A stretch of 64,000 nt of DNA from an uncultured Proteiniphilum sp. Lineage in GTDB: Bacteria; Bacteroidota; Bacteroidia; Bacteroidales; Dysgonomonadaceae. Where the stretch lies: the NCBI GenBank assembly GCA_927407015.1, contig CAKMJT010000057.1, positions 1-64,000 of the forward strand, read 5' to 3'. How positions within the stretch are numbered: position 1 is the first letter of the stretch; each line of letters opens with the position of its first letter. The notes below the pieces were generated by a model, which was not told the origin of the DNA, made no database searches, and saw only the letters and a list, made by a program, of their open reading frames with translations. This document shows, piece by piece, positions 7,972 to 17,299 of the stretch. Both the position numbers and the translations under genes were made by a program.

Positions 7972-9471
7972 ATGAAAAATATCTATTACATCGGAAAAGA
8001 AAATCTGACCATTGAAGATCTGGAATGGATCATCACCGGAAATATAAAGGTGGAACTGGCTCCTGAAGCCAAAGAGCGAATACAGAAATGCAGGGACTAC
8101 CTGGACAGGAAGATGGAAACGCAGACAGAACCAATCTATGGTATCACCACCGGATTCGGCTCTCTCTGCAATCATACCATCCCGAATGATGACCTGAGCA
8201 CTCTCCAGGAGAATCTGGTGAAGTCACATGCCTGTAGTGTGGGTGAAGAGGTTACACCGCTGATCGTCAAGCTGATGTTCCTGCTGAAGGCACACGCGCT
8301 TTCCCTGGGTTATAGCGGGGTGCAGGTGGTCACCGTCCAGCGGATGCTCGATCTGTTCAACAACGATATCCTGCCTGTTGTCTATGACAAGGGCTCACTG
8401 GGTGCCTCGGGTGATCTGGCACCGTTGGCCAACCTTTTCCTGCCGCTGATAGGGGTGGGTGATGTCTATTATAAGGGACAGAAATGTGATATCAGCATGG
8501 TGCTCGATGAGTTTGGCTGGAGTCCTGTCAGACTGAAAAGCAAGGAGGGGCTGGCACTGCTCAACGGGACGCAGTTCATGTCGGCACACGGCGTCTATGC
8601 TGTCATGAAGGCGGAGCGACTCTCCCGGCGCGCCGATCTGATAGCAGCCATCTCGCTCGATGCTTACGACGGTCATATCGAGCCGTTCGATGAACGACTG
8701 CATATGCTGCGTCCACACCCGGGACAACTGGCGACCAGCCGGAACATCCGCAGGTTCCTGGAAGGGAGTGAGCTCATCACCCGGGAGAAGAATCATCTGC
8801 AGGATCCTTATTCCTTTCGTTGTGTACCACAGGTGCATGGGGCGACGAAAGATGCGCTCACCTATGCGAAACAGGTAGTGGTGACTGAGATCAACTCGGT
8901 GACCGATAACCCCACCATCTTCCCTGAGGATGACAGGATCATCTCCGGTGGTAACTTCCACGGCCAGCCGCTCGCCATCACCTTCGATTTTCTGGCCATC
9001 GCACTGGCGGAGTTGGGTAATATCTCCGAACGTCGCACGGCACAGCTGATCCTCGGCAAGCGCGATCTTCCCGAATTCCTGGTGGTCAGCCCGGGGCTGA
9101 ACTCCGGCTTCATGATCCCCCAGTATGTGGCTGCATCGGTGGTGAGCCAGAACAAGATGTTCTGTTACGCCGCCAGCACCGATTCCATTGTCTCTTCGAA
9201 CGGACAGGAGGATCATGTGAGTATGGGAGCCACCTCGGCCATCAAACTGCTGAAGGTGATGGACAACCTGGATATCATCCTCTCCATTGAGCTGATGAAC
9301 GCCGCCCAGGCACTGGAGTTCCGACGCCCCTTCAAATCATCGCCCCTCATCGAGAAAACCGTCAGGGCCTATCGCAAGGAAGTGCCTTTTATCAATGAAG
9401 ATATAGTGATGTACAAGGAGATCCGTAAAACGGTGGCATTCCTGAACAGACTGGAAACAGAGACATGCTGA
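7972..9471 (+). CDS. hutH: Histidine ammonia-lyase
   Basis: First enzyme of the pathway: L-histidine to urocanate plus ammonia. The 499-residue protein carries the MIO signature GSLGASGDLAPLA, in which Ala145-Ser146-Gly147 (8404-8412) cyclise to the catalytic methylidene-imidazolone. Other typical stretches are YGITTGFGSL near residue 50 and the SVTDNPTIF and NFHGQP blocks in the C-terminal half. The first pathway enzyme is encoded last among the hut genes. A multi-drug-like but probably solute-specific MFS carrier follows 153 nt later. Confidence 0.96.
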   Translation: MKNIYYIGKENLTIEDLEWIITGNIKVELAPEAKERIQKCRDYLDRKMETQTEPIYGITTGFGSLCNHTIPNDDLSTLQENLVKSHACSVGEEVTPLIVKLMFLLKAHALSLGYSGVQVVTVQRMLDLFNNDILPVVYDKGSLGASGDLAPLANLFLPLIGVGDVYYKGQKCDISMVLDEFGWSPVRLKSKEGLALLNGTQFMSAHGVYAVMKAERLSRRADLIAAISLDAYDGHIEPFDERLHMLRPHPGQLATSRNIRRFLEGSELITREKNHLQDPYSFRCVPQVHGATKDALTYAKQVVVTEINSVTDNPTIFPEDDRIISGGNFHGQPLAITFDFLAIALAELGNISERRTAQLILGKRDLPEFLVVSPGLNSGFMIPQYVAASVVSQNKMFCYAASTDSIVSSNGQEDHVSMGATSAIKLLKVMDNLDIILSIELMNAAQALEFRRPFKSSPLIEKTVRAYRKEVPFINEDIVMYKEIRKTVAFLNRLETETC

Positions 9472-9577
9472 AGTACAGAAGATATTTTACTATGGCGAAA
9501 AAAGGCTTATTGGTGGTTGAATGAATAAAATATGTAAATTTGTTGAACGGTGATGCGGAAAATTATTCAGTTGACGT

Positions 9578-9585
9578 TATCTTTG
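9578..9585 (+). promoter_or_regulatory. -7 promoter box upstream of the MFS gene
   Basis: TATCTTTG matches TAnnTTTG and lies 39 nt before the ATG at 9625. No well-spaced TTTG is seen upstream, so strength and independence from the hut operon are uncertain. Confidence 0.4.
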
Positions 9586-9624
9586 CGCATTCGATAAGTC
9601 AATTACAGTTTAAAATAACAAGAA

Positions 9625-11016
9625 ATGGTAGAAAAAATCAGGAAATCGCTCAGAGATTCTGCAGCGGCACGGTGGTCTGCACTCTTTATTGTCTCTTTCA
9701 CAATGTTGTGCGGCTATTTTTTAACGGATATCATGGCCCCGCTGGCAGGACTGCTCGAGGGTCAGCTCGGATGGTCACGTGCCGATTACGGCACATTCAC
9801 CAGCTCTTACGGATGGTTCAACGTCTTCCTGCTAATGCTCATCTTTGGCGGTATCATCCTCGACAAGCTGGGGGTCCGCATGACGGGTATGGGTGCTACC
9901 GCCGTGATGGTGATAGGTACGGCCATCAAATACTGGGCGGTATCGACCGGTTCACTGGATGGACAGACACTATTCGGCCTGGATGCCCAGGTGCTGTGGG
10001 CGAGCATTGGTTTTGCCACTTTTGCCATCGGTGTGGAGGTAGCCGGTATCACCGTCTCGAAGATCATCGTGAAGTGGTTCAAGGGTAAGGAGCTGGCCAC
10101 CGCCATGGGGATGGAGATGGCCATGGCCAGGATTGGTACCGCGATGGCGCTGGGATTCTCCGTGCCCATCGCCAAAGCCACTGGGGTGATCGATGTTTCC
10201 CGTCCTGTATTGGTAGCGCTGATCGGGTTGTGTATCGGATTAATTGCATTCATTGTCTATGTGATGATGGACAAGAAGCTGGAAGCATCGGAAGCAACCG
10301 GTGAGATCATCGTGAAGAACCCGGAAGATGAATTCAGACTCTCTGATATCGGAAAAATATTGGGTAACAAGGGATGGTGGTACATTGCCATTCTCTGTGT
10401 TCTGTTTTACTCGGCCGTGTTTCCTTTCCTGAAGTATGCAACTGACCTGATGGTGAATAAGTTCGGTGTAAAGGAAGACCTGGCCGGATTGATCCCCATG
10501 CTGCTGCCTTTCGGAAACATATTGCTGACCCCTCTCTTTGGCGGTATCTATGATAAAAAGGGCAAAGGAGCAACGATTATGATTATCGGATCCATCCTGC
10601 TGATCCTTGTACATGCCCTCTTCTCGGTGCCGGGGTTGAACAGCTGGATCTTCGCAATGGTACTGGTGGTCGTGCTGGGTATCGCCTTCTCGCTGGTACC
10701 TTCTGCCATGTGGCCCTCCGTACCCAAGATCGTTCCCGAAAAACGGCTGGGTACTGCCTACTCGCTGATTTTCTGGGTACAGAACTGGGGATTGATGGGT
10801 GTTCCGCTATTGATCGGCTGGGTGCTGGAGAAGTACTGCGTGACAGGACAAACGGTGCGCGACGGACTGACCGTGACCACCTACGATTATACCCTGCCGA
10901 TGTTGATCTTCACCTGTTTCGGTATCCTTGCATTGCTGTTTGCCTTCCTGCTCAAAGCAGAGGATAAGAAGAAAGGGTACGGGCTTGAATCACCCAATAT
11001 CCAGCACCTGTCGTAA
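9625..11016 (+). CDS. MFS transporter, NarK/OFA-like
   Basis: A 463-residue major facilitator with about 12 hydrophobic helices. Segments include the MFS loop motif GGIILDKLGVRMTG after helix 2, a charged central loop near residues 215-245, and FGGIYDKKGKG in the second half. The pattern resembles nitrate/oxalate-type MFS carriers rather than amino-acid permeases. Its position right after hutH suggests uptake or export of a histidine-pathway compound (histidine, urocanate, formiminoglutamate), but this is inference from position only. It is followed by a 170-nt gap holding a 7-bp stem (TCCGGTG/CACCGGA, 11142-11166) and then the convergent VIT gene. Confidence 0.82.
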   Translation: MVEKIRKSLRDSAAARWSALFIVSFTMLCGYFLTDIMAPLAGLLEGQLGWSRADYGTFTSSYGWFNVFLLMLIFGGIILDKLGVRMTGMGATAVMVIGTAIKYWAVSTGSLDGQTLFGLDAQVLWASIGFATFAIGVEVAGITVSKIIVKWFKGKELATAMGMEMAMARIGTAMALGFSVPIAKATGVIDVSRPVLVALIGLCIGLIAFIVYVMMDKKLEASEATGEIIVKNPEDEFRLSDIGKILGNKGWWYIAILCVLFYSAVFPFLKYATDLMVNKFGVKEDLAGLIPMLLPFGNILLTPLFGGIYDKKGKGATIMIIGSILLILVHALFSVPGLNSWIFAMVLVVVLGIAFSLVPSAMWPSVPKIVPEKRLGTAYSLIFWVQNWGLMGVPLLIGWVLEKYCVTGQTVRDGLTVTTYDYTLPMLIFTCFGILALLFAFLLKAEDKKKGYGLESPNIQHLS

Positions 11017-11186
11017 GATGGAAATGTAATGGTGATCCACACACTGCTGTAGTGACTTTATCCGAAAGAAATCGTGTAGCAGATGAAACAGGAGAAAGCG
11101 TTGCCCTCACGAGCAGCGCTTCTTCATGAGCAGACGAGGATTCCGGTGTCTATGCTTTTCACCGGATATGATTGAAAAACGCTCAC

Positions 11187-11900
11187 TTATATATTTACAC
11201 CAAAAATATACCCCACAAGGGCAGATAACCCCATAGCCACAGTACCCCATATTACAATCCGTAACACACTCTTTTTTATTTGCGAACCTCCTGTTTTGGC
11301 AGATACTGCGCCCAGTACAGCAAGAGCTATAATTGTAAAAGCGTATAATGAATACACCATATTGGATAAAGGGGTAAACAGTACAACCAAAAGAGGCAGC
11401 ACTCCTCCGGCCAGAAAAGAGGCACAGGAAGCCAGGGAAGCCTGAACAGGATTAGCCTGGCTCATTTCGTTGATGCCCAGTTCATCTCTCACATGAGCAC
11501 TCAGCGCATCTTTTTCCGTCAATTCTTTGGCAACCAACAATGCCGTTTCTTTTTGTAAGCCGCGTCTCTCATATATTTCTGACAAAATCTTTAATTCTAC
11601 ATCGGGCATATCGTTTAATTCCTGTCTCTCTCTTTCGATATCCGCTTTTTCGATATCAGTTTGTGAACTGACGGATACATACTCACCGGCAGCCATTGAA
11701 ATTGCACCGGCTACCAAACCGGCAACGGCTGCCAGTAAAATAGGAGCTCTTTCTGAATTTGCAGCTGCAACACCAATGGCAAGACTTGAAATAGAGATTA
11801 TTCCGTCATTTGCCCCTAAAACAGCGGCTCTGAGCCAATTACTACGGCCTATAAAATGATTGTCTAAATAGTTGTCAATGGTAATTGTCTTAGTTCCCAT
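11187..11900 (-). CDS. VIT1/CCC1-family iron/manganese transporter
   Basis: A 237-residue membrane protein of the VIT1/CCC1 type; plant and yeast members move Fe2+ or Mn2+ out of the cytoplasm. The N-terminal helix signature RAAVLGANDGIISISSL and the following AGAISMAAGEYVSVSSQ are diagnostic. A central charged helical segment (about residues 80-145, with ERERQELNDMPDVELKIL) corresponds to the cytosolic metal-binding domain, and three more hydrophobic helices close the protein. The product probably protects against metal excess. It lies 62 nt downstream of the hemolysin-III gene on the same strand and may share its transcript. Confidence 0.9.
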   Translation of the reverse strand: MGTKTITIDNYLDNHFIGRSNWLRAAVLGANDGIISISSLAIGVAAANSERAPILLAAVAGLVAGAISMAAGEYVSVSSQTDIEKADIERERQELNDMPDVELKILSEIYERRGLQKETALLVAKELTEKDALSAHVRDELGINEMSQANPVQASLASCASFLAGGVLPLLVVLFTPLSNMVYSLYAFTIIALAVLGAVSAKTGGSQIKKSVLRIVIWGTVAMGLSALVGYIFGVNI

Positions 11901-11962
11901 TGTTTATTAATTTTAAGTTGTTATTTAATAAAATAATTATCAGTATTTTACGATTGTTCATT

Positions 11963-12619
11963 TTATAACGGAATCAGGTATGCCGCGTAGATATGGCTGG
12001 CCAGTCCCAGTAGTACGAAGAGATGAAAAACGGCATGGGCAAACTCTTTTTTTGCAATGGTGTAGATTGCCGCCCCTGCGATATAGAAAATACCTCCTGC
12101 TACGATCCAGTAAACGATTTCCATGGAATTGTTTGTCCCGGCTACCTCGATGATAGGTCGGAAGGCGATCAGCACGATCAGTCCCATCGTCACATAAGAA
12201 ATGGTTTTCAGGTGACTGTTTCTCCTGAGAGGTCGGAAGCTGAGGGTGATTCCCACGACAGCGATCAACCAGACCAGTGAAAAGAGCAGCCATCCCCAGA
12301 ATTGTTCCTCACGCAACAGGATGAGTGTGAAAGGGGAATAGCTGGCCGCTATCAGCAGGTATATGCTGGCGTGGTCGAAATGGCGCAGCCTGGCTTTCAG
12401 TGCCCGCTCCTGCACATAATGGTACAAGGTGGAGGAACCCATACAGGTGATCATCCCGAACCCAAAAAGGGCATAGGCAAATAGTGCCCAGCCATCTTCC
12501 GCAATGATTGCCTTGCGCAACAGGAGCATAGTAGCCGTGATACTTATCAGCAGTGCCAGGCCGTGCGTCAGGTAGTTGGCTCTCTCCTCACGGAGGGTAT
12601 AGAATTTTTCTAATGACAT
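11963..12619 (-). CDS. trhA: Hemolysin III / TrhA (PAQR-type) membrane protein
   Basis: A 218-residue seven-helix membrane protein of the HlyIII/PAQR superfamily. Characteristic features are EERANYLTHGLAL at the N-terminus, SSTLYHYV after helix 2, LRHFDHASIYLLIAASYSPF, and the His-containing HAVFHLFVLLGLASHIYAA near the end; these His and Asp/Ser residues form the conserved zinc-site pattern. Despite the name, the family is not a dedicated haemolysin; bacterial members have been tied to membrane energetics and lipid homeostasis. It is upstream of the VIT gene on the same strand. Confidence 0.92.
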   Translation of the reverse strand: MSLEKFYTLREERANYLTHGLALLISITATMLLLRKAIIAEDGWALFAYALFGFGMITCMGSSTLYHYVQERALKARLRHFDHASIYLLIAASYSPFTLILLREEQFWGWLLFSLVWLIAVVGITLSFRPLRRNSHLKTISYVTMGLIVLIAFRPIIEVAGTNNSMEIVYWIVAGGIFYIAGAAIYTIAKKEFAHAVFHLFVLLGLASHIYAAYLIPL

Positions 12620-12717
12620 AAGAGTTATAATTTAATTTTCAACGTTACTTCCCGGTTCCCTTCCGACCGGGTCTGTTTCTCAAACTGTTGTGCGGTTGTA
12701 CAAGTCATGTCGTTCCA

Positions 12718-12725
12718 CAAAATTA
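12718..12725 (-). promoter_or_regulatory. -7 promoter box upstream of the hemolysin-III gene
   Basis: Read on the minus strand this is TAATTTTG, matching TAnnTTTG. It would give a leader of about 90 nt containing a small CCCGGT/ACCGGG stem (12651-12671). No clear -33 element is seen. Confidence 0.45.
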
Positions 12726-12789
12726 AAAAATTATTCGTTCTTTTATGGAATTTGTGCTGTAATTGTATCTATCAGACAGAACATTCAAA

Positions 12790-13112
12790 CAGCTATTCAT
12801 GGATGCCCCGTTCTCGTAGCGGCCCGGCTTGATGTCTGTCTGAAGCCTGACCTGAGGATGCTGGAGGAGGTCACTGTGGTAGCCTTCGGCAGTCAGAAGC
12901 GGGAGACTCTTGTGGGTTCTATTACCGAACGGGTTATCATGGTCAACGACAGGTCGCGCAGGTCCCCCATACATCCTCCCTTTCTGCGTGAAAATACAGA
13001 AGAGTATGAAACATTCAGCGAGAACCGGTTGAAAGAATACCTGCCAAAAAGTCATATTTCTTCCTTTGGCAAAGATTTTGACCAAATCCCGTTGGAAATC
13101 TGTGATTCGTGA
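12790..13112 (+). pseudogene. Remnant of a TonB-plug/vWA-type surface protein gene
   Basis: The reading frame contains LDVCLKPDLRMLEEVTVVAF followed by GSQKRETLVGSI. This is the junction between a carboxypeptidase-like beta-sandwich and the TonB-plug-like motif (LEEVVVVGYGTQK) found in Bacteroidetes outer-membrane proteins. Shortly after comes NTEEYETFSENRLKEY followed by SSFGKDFD, which resembles the NTEEY...PLSTFSIDVD start of vWA (YfbK-like) proteins. Signal peptide, most of the sandwich domain and the whole vWA domain are missing, and the match fades at a stop at 13112. I read it as an internally deleted, decayed copy of a vWA protein gene. The family name rests on remembered motifs, not a search. 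Confidence 0.55.
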
Positions 13113-13218
13113 ATGCAGAAAAAGAAAGAACAGGGCTGTGCTAACATTATGCTTCGGTACTTTGTTGATAGGATAAGATCATTCACTGCATGAAATCAGA
13201 TTTCAATGATAACGATAT

Positions 13219-13235
13219 AAAAAAGGAGTCTTATG
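13219..13235 (+). promoter_or_regulatory. Shine-Dalgarno-like site of clpB
   Basis: AGGAG lies about 5-6 nt before the ATG at 13233. Clear Shine-Dalgarno sites are rare among the genes of this window, so this one supports the chosen start and high-level translation of clpB. Confidence 0.55.
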
Positions 13236-15824
13236 AATTTCAATAATTTTACCATAAAGGCGCAGGAGGCGGTACAGAAGGCGATCGATCTGGCGCAGGG
13301 CAACAGCCAGCAGATGATTGAACCGGCACACCTGCTCAAGGGGGTGATGCTGGTGGGAGAGAACGTGACCAGCTTTCTTTTTCAGAAGCTGGGTGTCAAC
13401 GTACGCCAATTGGAAACGGTACTCGACCGTGAGATTGAGTCCTACCCCCGTGTATCGGGCGGTGATCCGATGCTGAGCCGTGAGACCAACGCTGTGCTAC
13501 AGAAGGCGGCCGACTTCACGAGCAAGATGGGCGATCAGTTTGTGTCGATTGAACATCTGCTGATGGCAGTGCTCAACGAGAAGAACACGGCCTCGCAGAT
13601 GATGAAGGATGCCGGCATCTCGCTAAATCAGCTGCAGCAGGCAATTGAGGAGCTGCGCAAAGGGGAGAAGGTGACCAGCCAGTCGGCTGAGGAGACCTAC
13701 CAGTCGCTGGGCAAGTACGCCGTCAACCTCACCGAGCGGGCCCGCAACGGCAAGCTCGATCCGGTGATCGGCCGCGACGAGGAGATACGCCGTGTGCTGC
13801 AGATCCTGAGCCGCCGCACCAAGAACAACCCCATCCTCATCGGTGAGCCGGGGACGGGAAAGACCGCCATCGCCGAAGGGCTGGCGTTCCGCATTGTGCG
13901 TGGCGACGTACCCGAGAACCTGAAAAGCAAGCAGATCTACTCCCTCGATATGGGGGCACTGATCGCCGGCGCGAAATACAAGGGGGAGTTCGAAGAACGG
14001 CTGAAAGCGGTCATCAATGAGGTGGTGAAGGCGGAAGGAGAGATCATTCTCTTTATCGACGAGATCCATACCCTGGTGGGTGCCGGCAAGAGCGAGGGGG
14101 CGATGGATGCTGCCAATATCCTGAAGCCTGCACTGGCACGGGGTGAGCTGCGTGCCATCGGTGCCACCACGCTCGATGAGTATCAGAAGTATTTTGAAAA
14201 AGACAAGGCGTTGGAGCGCCGTTTCCAGACCGTGACGGTGGATGAACCCAATGAGTCGGACAGCATCTCCATCCTCCGCGGACTGAAGGAGCGGTATGAG
14301 AACCACCATAAGGTACGTATCATGGATGAGGCGATCATCGCTGCTGTGCAGCTGTCGCACCGATACATCACCGACCGATTCCTGCCCGACAAGGCGATCG
14401 ACCTGATGGACGAGGCGGCAGCGAAGCTGCGCATGGAGGTGGACTCCGTACCGGAGGAGCTGGATGAGATCATGCGCCGTGTGAAGCAGCTCGAGATTGA
14501 ACGGGAGGCGATCCGTCGTGAGAACGACCAGGCCAAAGAGGAGTTGCTGACCAGACAGATAGAGGATCTGAAGGCCGAAGAGTCGGAGTACAAGGCCAAG
14601 TGGCAGTCGGAGAAAGAGCTGATCAACAGGATACAGCAGCAGAAGATCGATATTGAGGATGCCAGGTTTGAGGCGGAGCGTGCCGAACGGGAAGGTGACT
14701 ACGGCAAGGTGGCCGAGTTGCGTTATGGTAAGATCAAGGAGAAGGAGAACGAGATAGCATCATTGCAGCAGGAACTGCATGAACGGCAGGGTGGCCGCGC
14801 CATGATCAAGGAGGAGGTGGATGCGGAGGATATCGCCGACGTGGTATCACGCTGGACAGGTATCCCAGTGAACAAGATGCTGCAGAGCGAGCGTGAGAAG
14901 CTGCTGCACCTAGAGGATGAGTTACACCGTCGTGTGATTGGACAGGAGGAAGCCATCACGGCTGTCTCCGATGCCGTACGGCGCAACCGTGCCGGGCTGA
15001 GCGACCCGAAACGGCCCATCGGCTCCTTCATCTTCCTCGGTACCACGGGGGTGGGGAAGACAGAGCTGGCCAAGGCGCTGGCAGAGTACCTGTTCGACGA
15101 TGAGAACATGATGACCCGCATCGATATGAGCGAGTACCAGGAGAAGTTCAGCGCGACACGCCTGATAGGTGCCCCTCCGGGATATGTGGGGTATGACGAG
15201 GGGGGACAGCTGACGGAGGCGATCCGTCGCAAGCCCTACTCGGTGGTGCTGTTCGATGAGATTGAGAAGGCACATCCCGACGTGTTCAACATCCTGCTGC
15301 AGGTGCTGGATGACGGGCGGCTGACAGACAACAAGGGGAGGGTGGTGAACTTCAAGAACACCATCATCATCATGACCTCCAATATGGGGTCGGCGTTGAT
15401 ACGTGAGCACTTCGAGAAGATCACACCTGTGAACCGCGAAGAGATCGTGGAGCATACGAAGAATCTGGTGCTGAACCTGCTGAAGCAGACCATTCGTCCT
15501 GAGTTTTTGAACCGTATCGATGATATCATCATGTTTGCTCCGCTTAAGGAAGAAGAGATTACACAAATAGTTCGTTTGCAGCTGGAAGGTGTGCGCCGGA
15601 TGCTGGCAGAGAATGGTATTGAGTTGAAATATAGTGACGAGGCAGTGAAGAGCATCTCACAGGCCGGTTTCGATCCCGAATTCGGGGCACGGCCGGTGAA
15701 GAGGGTGATACAGCGCAAGGTGCTGAACCAGCTCTCCAAAGATCTGCTTGCCGGTACAGTCGATAAATCGAAACCGATCATCATCGATGCGATCGACGAT
15801 ACGGTGTTCTTCAGAAATGTTTGA
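13233..15824 (+). CDS. clpB: ATP-dependent disaggregase ClpB
   Basis: Hsp100 chaperone that extracts polypeptides from aggregates with DnaK. At 863 residues it is full length. Order: Clp N-domain (1-145), first AAA domain with Walker A GEPGTGKT at 204-211, a long coiled-coil middle domain (about 400-525, rich in E, K, R), and second AAA domain with Walker A GTTGVGKT at 603-610. The closing D2-small domain follows. The middle coiled coil and the absence of a ClpP-binding loop separate ClpB from ClpA/C. It is monocistronic, preceded by the decayed vWA-like gene and followed by convergent trkA. Stress regulation is usual for the family, but no heat-shock element is obvious here. Confidence 0.97.
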   Translation: MNFNNFTIKAQEAVQKAIDLAQGNSQQMIEPAHLLKGVMLVGENVTSFLFQKLGVNVRQLETVLDREIESYPRVSGGDPMLSRETNAVLQKAADFTSKMGDQFVSIEHLLMAVLNEKNTASQMMKDAGISLNQLQQAIEELRKGEKVTSQSAEETYQSLGKYAVNLTERARNGKLDPVIGRDEEIRRVLQILSRRTKNNPILIGEPGTGKTAIAEGLAFRIVRGDVPENLKSKQIYSLDMGALIAGAKYKGEFEERLKAVINEVVKAEGEIILFIDEIHTLVGAGKSEGAMDAANILKPALARGELRAIGATTLDEYQKYFEKDKALERRFQTVTVDEPNESDSISILRGLKERYENHHKVRIMDEAIIAAVQLSHRYITDRFLPDKAIDLMDEAAAKLRMEVDSVPEELDEIMRRVKQLEIEREAIRRENDQAKEELLTRQIEDLKAEESEYKAKWQSEKELINRIQQQKIDIEDARFEAERAEREGDYGKVAELRYGKIKEKENEIASLQQELHERQGGRAMIKEEVDAEDIADVVSRWTGIPVNKMLQSEREKLLHLEDELHRRVIGQEEAITAVSDAVRRNRAGLSDPKRPIGSFIFLGTTGVGKTELAKALAEYLFDDENMMTRIDMSEYQEKFSATRLIGAPPGYVGYDEGGQLTEAIRRKPYSVVLFDEIEKAHPDVFNILLQVLDDGRLTDNKGRVVNFKNTIIIMTSNMGSALIREHFEKITPVNREEIVEHTKNLVLNLLKQTIRPEFLNRIDDIIMFAPLKEEEITQIVRLQLEGVRRMLAENGIELKYSDEAVKSISQAGFDPEFGARPVKRVIQRKVLNQLSKDLLAGTVDKSKPIIIDAIDDTVFFRNV

Positions 15825-15829
15825 GTTGA

Positions 15830-15935
15830 GATTTCAGATGTAGAAATGTTGAAATGAAAAGTGAAAACCAACAGCTTATAACTTACAACTTACAGGTGAT
15901 CGCTGAAAGCTGACCGCTGACCAAGAACATCATTT
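15830..15935. repeat. Intergenic low-complexity micro-repeats between clpB and trkA
   Basis: The 119-nt gap contains AACTTACAACTTACA, then runs of a heptamer of the form GCTGAAA/GCTGACC (GCTGAAAGCTGACCGCTGACC, split here by variants). Similar GCT-rich tails occur before the cyclodeaminase gene and right after carB. They look like slippage-derived spacer DNA of a type I associate with Bacteroidetes intergenic regions. Confidence 0.5.
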
Positions 15936-15943
15936 CCCGGGGT

Positions 15944-17281
15944 CTAATTAAACAGGCTTTCTATGCTTTTCAGCGATTTATTCAGGAAGAATACCACCAC
16001 CTGATCGTAAGGCTCTATCATTGTATCACCGTCGACAAGCATCGGCTCACCGTTTCTGATGAGTGCGCCGAACGTGATATCGGGTGGCAGATTCAGATTC
16101 TTGATCAGCTTTTTTGTCACCTTCGAATTGGGCTTGGCAGTCACCTCTCCCACATTCGCATCGGCAACAGTGAGACTCTTGATGTTGGAAGCATCGGCTT
16201 TCAGCAGCAGTTCATAAATCTTGCTGGCAGCAATCAGCTTTTTGTTGATGACTGTCCCGATATCGAAACGCTCTGCCATCGATATATAATCGATATTTTC
16301 CACCTCGGCGACCGTTTTTCTGACGCCGTACTGCTTCGCCATCATACACCCCAGAATGTTGGCTTCAGAGTTAGCGGTGAGTGCCAGAAAAGCATCGGTT
16401 TCGGTGATTCCCTCGCGCAGTAGAAATTCGGTGTTTCTTCCATCCTCCACAAAGACGGTGACATTGGGTGGAGCCATCTCTACCAGCATTTCTGCGCGTT
16501 CCCGGTCTTGTTCAATAATCTTAATGCTGACGTTCTGGGGAAGTTGCTGTATCGTTCGCATCGTGATGCGGCTTCCACCCATGAACATGATCTTTTTGGC
16601 CTCAAACGATTTCTTTCCCATTATCTCCGGCAATGCATCAATATGTTTCCGCAGTGTGGTGAAATACAAAATATCGTTTGCCAGAACCTGATCACTTCCT
16701 TTCGGGATCAGCGTATGTGAATTACGTTTGATAGCAACCAGGTGAAACCGTTTGTTGTCCTGCATTAAATCATACAGGTATTTATTGACGATGGGTGCAT
16801 TGTCCCTCACTTTGGCGGCGGCAAGAATCACCGTACCGTTACATAACTCCCACCAGAAACGTGTCCAGGGTGTTTTGAGCGACATGGCTATCTCACGTGC
16901 TGCGATCAGTTCCGGATAAATCATGGAATGGATACCCAGCTTTTCGAAAAATACCGTATTCTTGGGCAGCAGGTATTCGAAATTATCTATCCGGGCAAGC
17001 GTTTTTTTAGCACCCAGATTGGATGCGAGCATACAGGAGGTGATATTTTTGGACTCTTCGGGTGTCACGCCGATATACAAATCGGCATTTGCCGTACCTG
17101 CCTCGGTCAGATCCCTGAGTGAGGTGCAGTTTCCAATATAGGTAAGCACATCTGAGTTATCCCGTATGAGGGCGAGCCGGTCCTTGTCGGCATCCATGAG
17201 AGTGATATCGTGATTCTCCTGTCCGAGTAGTTTTGCAAGGTGTGTACCTACTGCACCAGCACCGGCTATTAAAATTTTCAT
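15944..17281 (-). CDS. trkA: Trk potassium uptake regulatory protein TrkA
   Basis: Cytoplasmic NAD(H)-binding gating subunit of the Trk potassium uptake system. The 445 residues contain two RCK units. The first begins MKILIAGAGAVGTHLAKLLG, a Rossmann GxGxxG with an acidic residue after strand two (LMDAD). The second has MFMGGSRITMRTIQQLP and a more degenerate nucleotide loop. Each is followed by an RCK-C domain. Its partner TrkH is encoded about 38 kb away at 55005. trkA starts 18 nt after the dxs stop on the same strand, so both are probably co-transcribed. Confidence 0.95.
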   Translation of the reverse strand: MKILIAGAGAVGTHLAKLLGQENHDITLMDADKDRLALIRDNSDVLTYIGNCTSLRDLTEAGTANADLYIGVTPEESKNITSCMLASNLGAKKTLARIDNFEYLLPKNTVFFEKLGIHSMIYPELIAAREIAMSLKTPWTRFWWELCNGTVILAAAKVRDNAPIVNKYLYDLMQDNKRFHLVAIKRNSHTLIPKGSDQVLANDILYFTTLRKHIDALPEIMGKKSFEAKKIMFMGGSRITMRTIQQLPQNVSIKIIEQDRERAEMLVEMAPPNVTVFVEDGRNTEFLLREGITETDAFLALTANSEANILGCMMAKQYGVRKTVAEVENIDYISMAERFDIGTVINKKLIAASKIYELLLKADASNIKSLTVADANVGEVTAKPNSKVTKKLIKNLNLPPDITFGALIRNGEPMLVDGDTMIEPYDQVVVFFLNKSLKSIESLFN

Positions 17282-17299
17282 TGATTGCGTTGCAATTAA

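Noticed and set aside
11142-11166. TCCGGTG/CACCGGA stem between the MFS and VIT genes as a terminator
   Set aside because: No T-run on either strand; mentioned under the MFS gene only.
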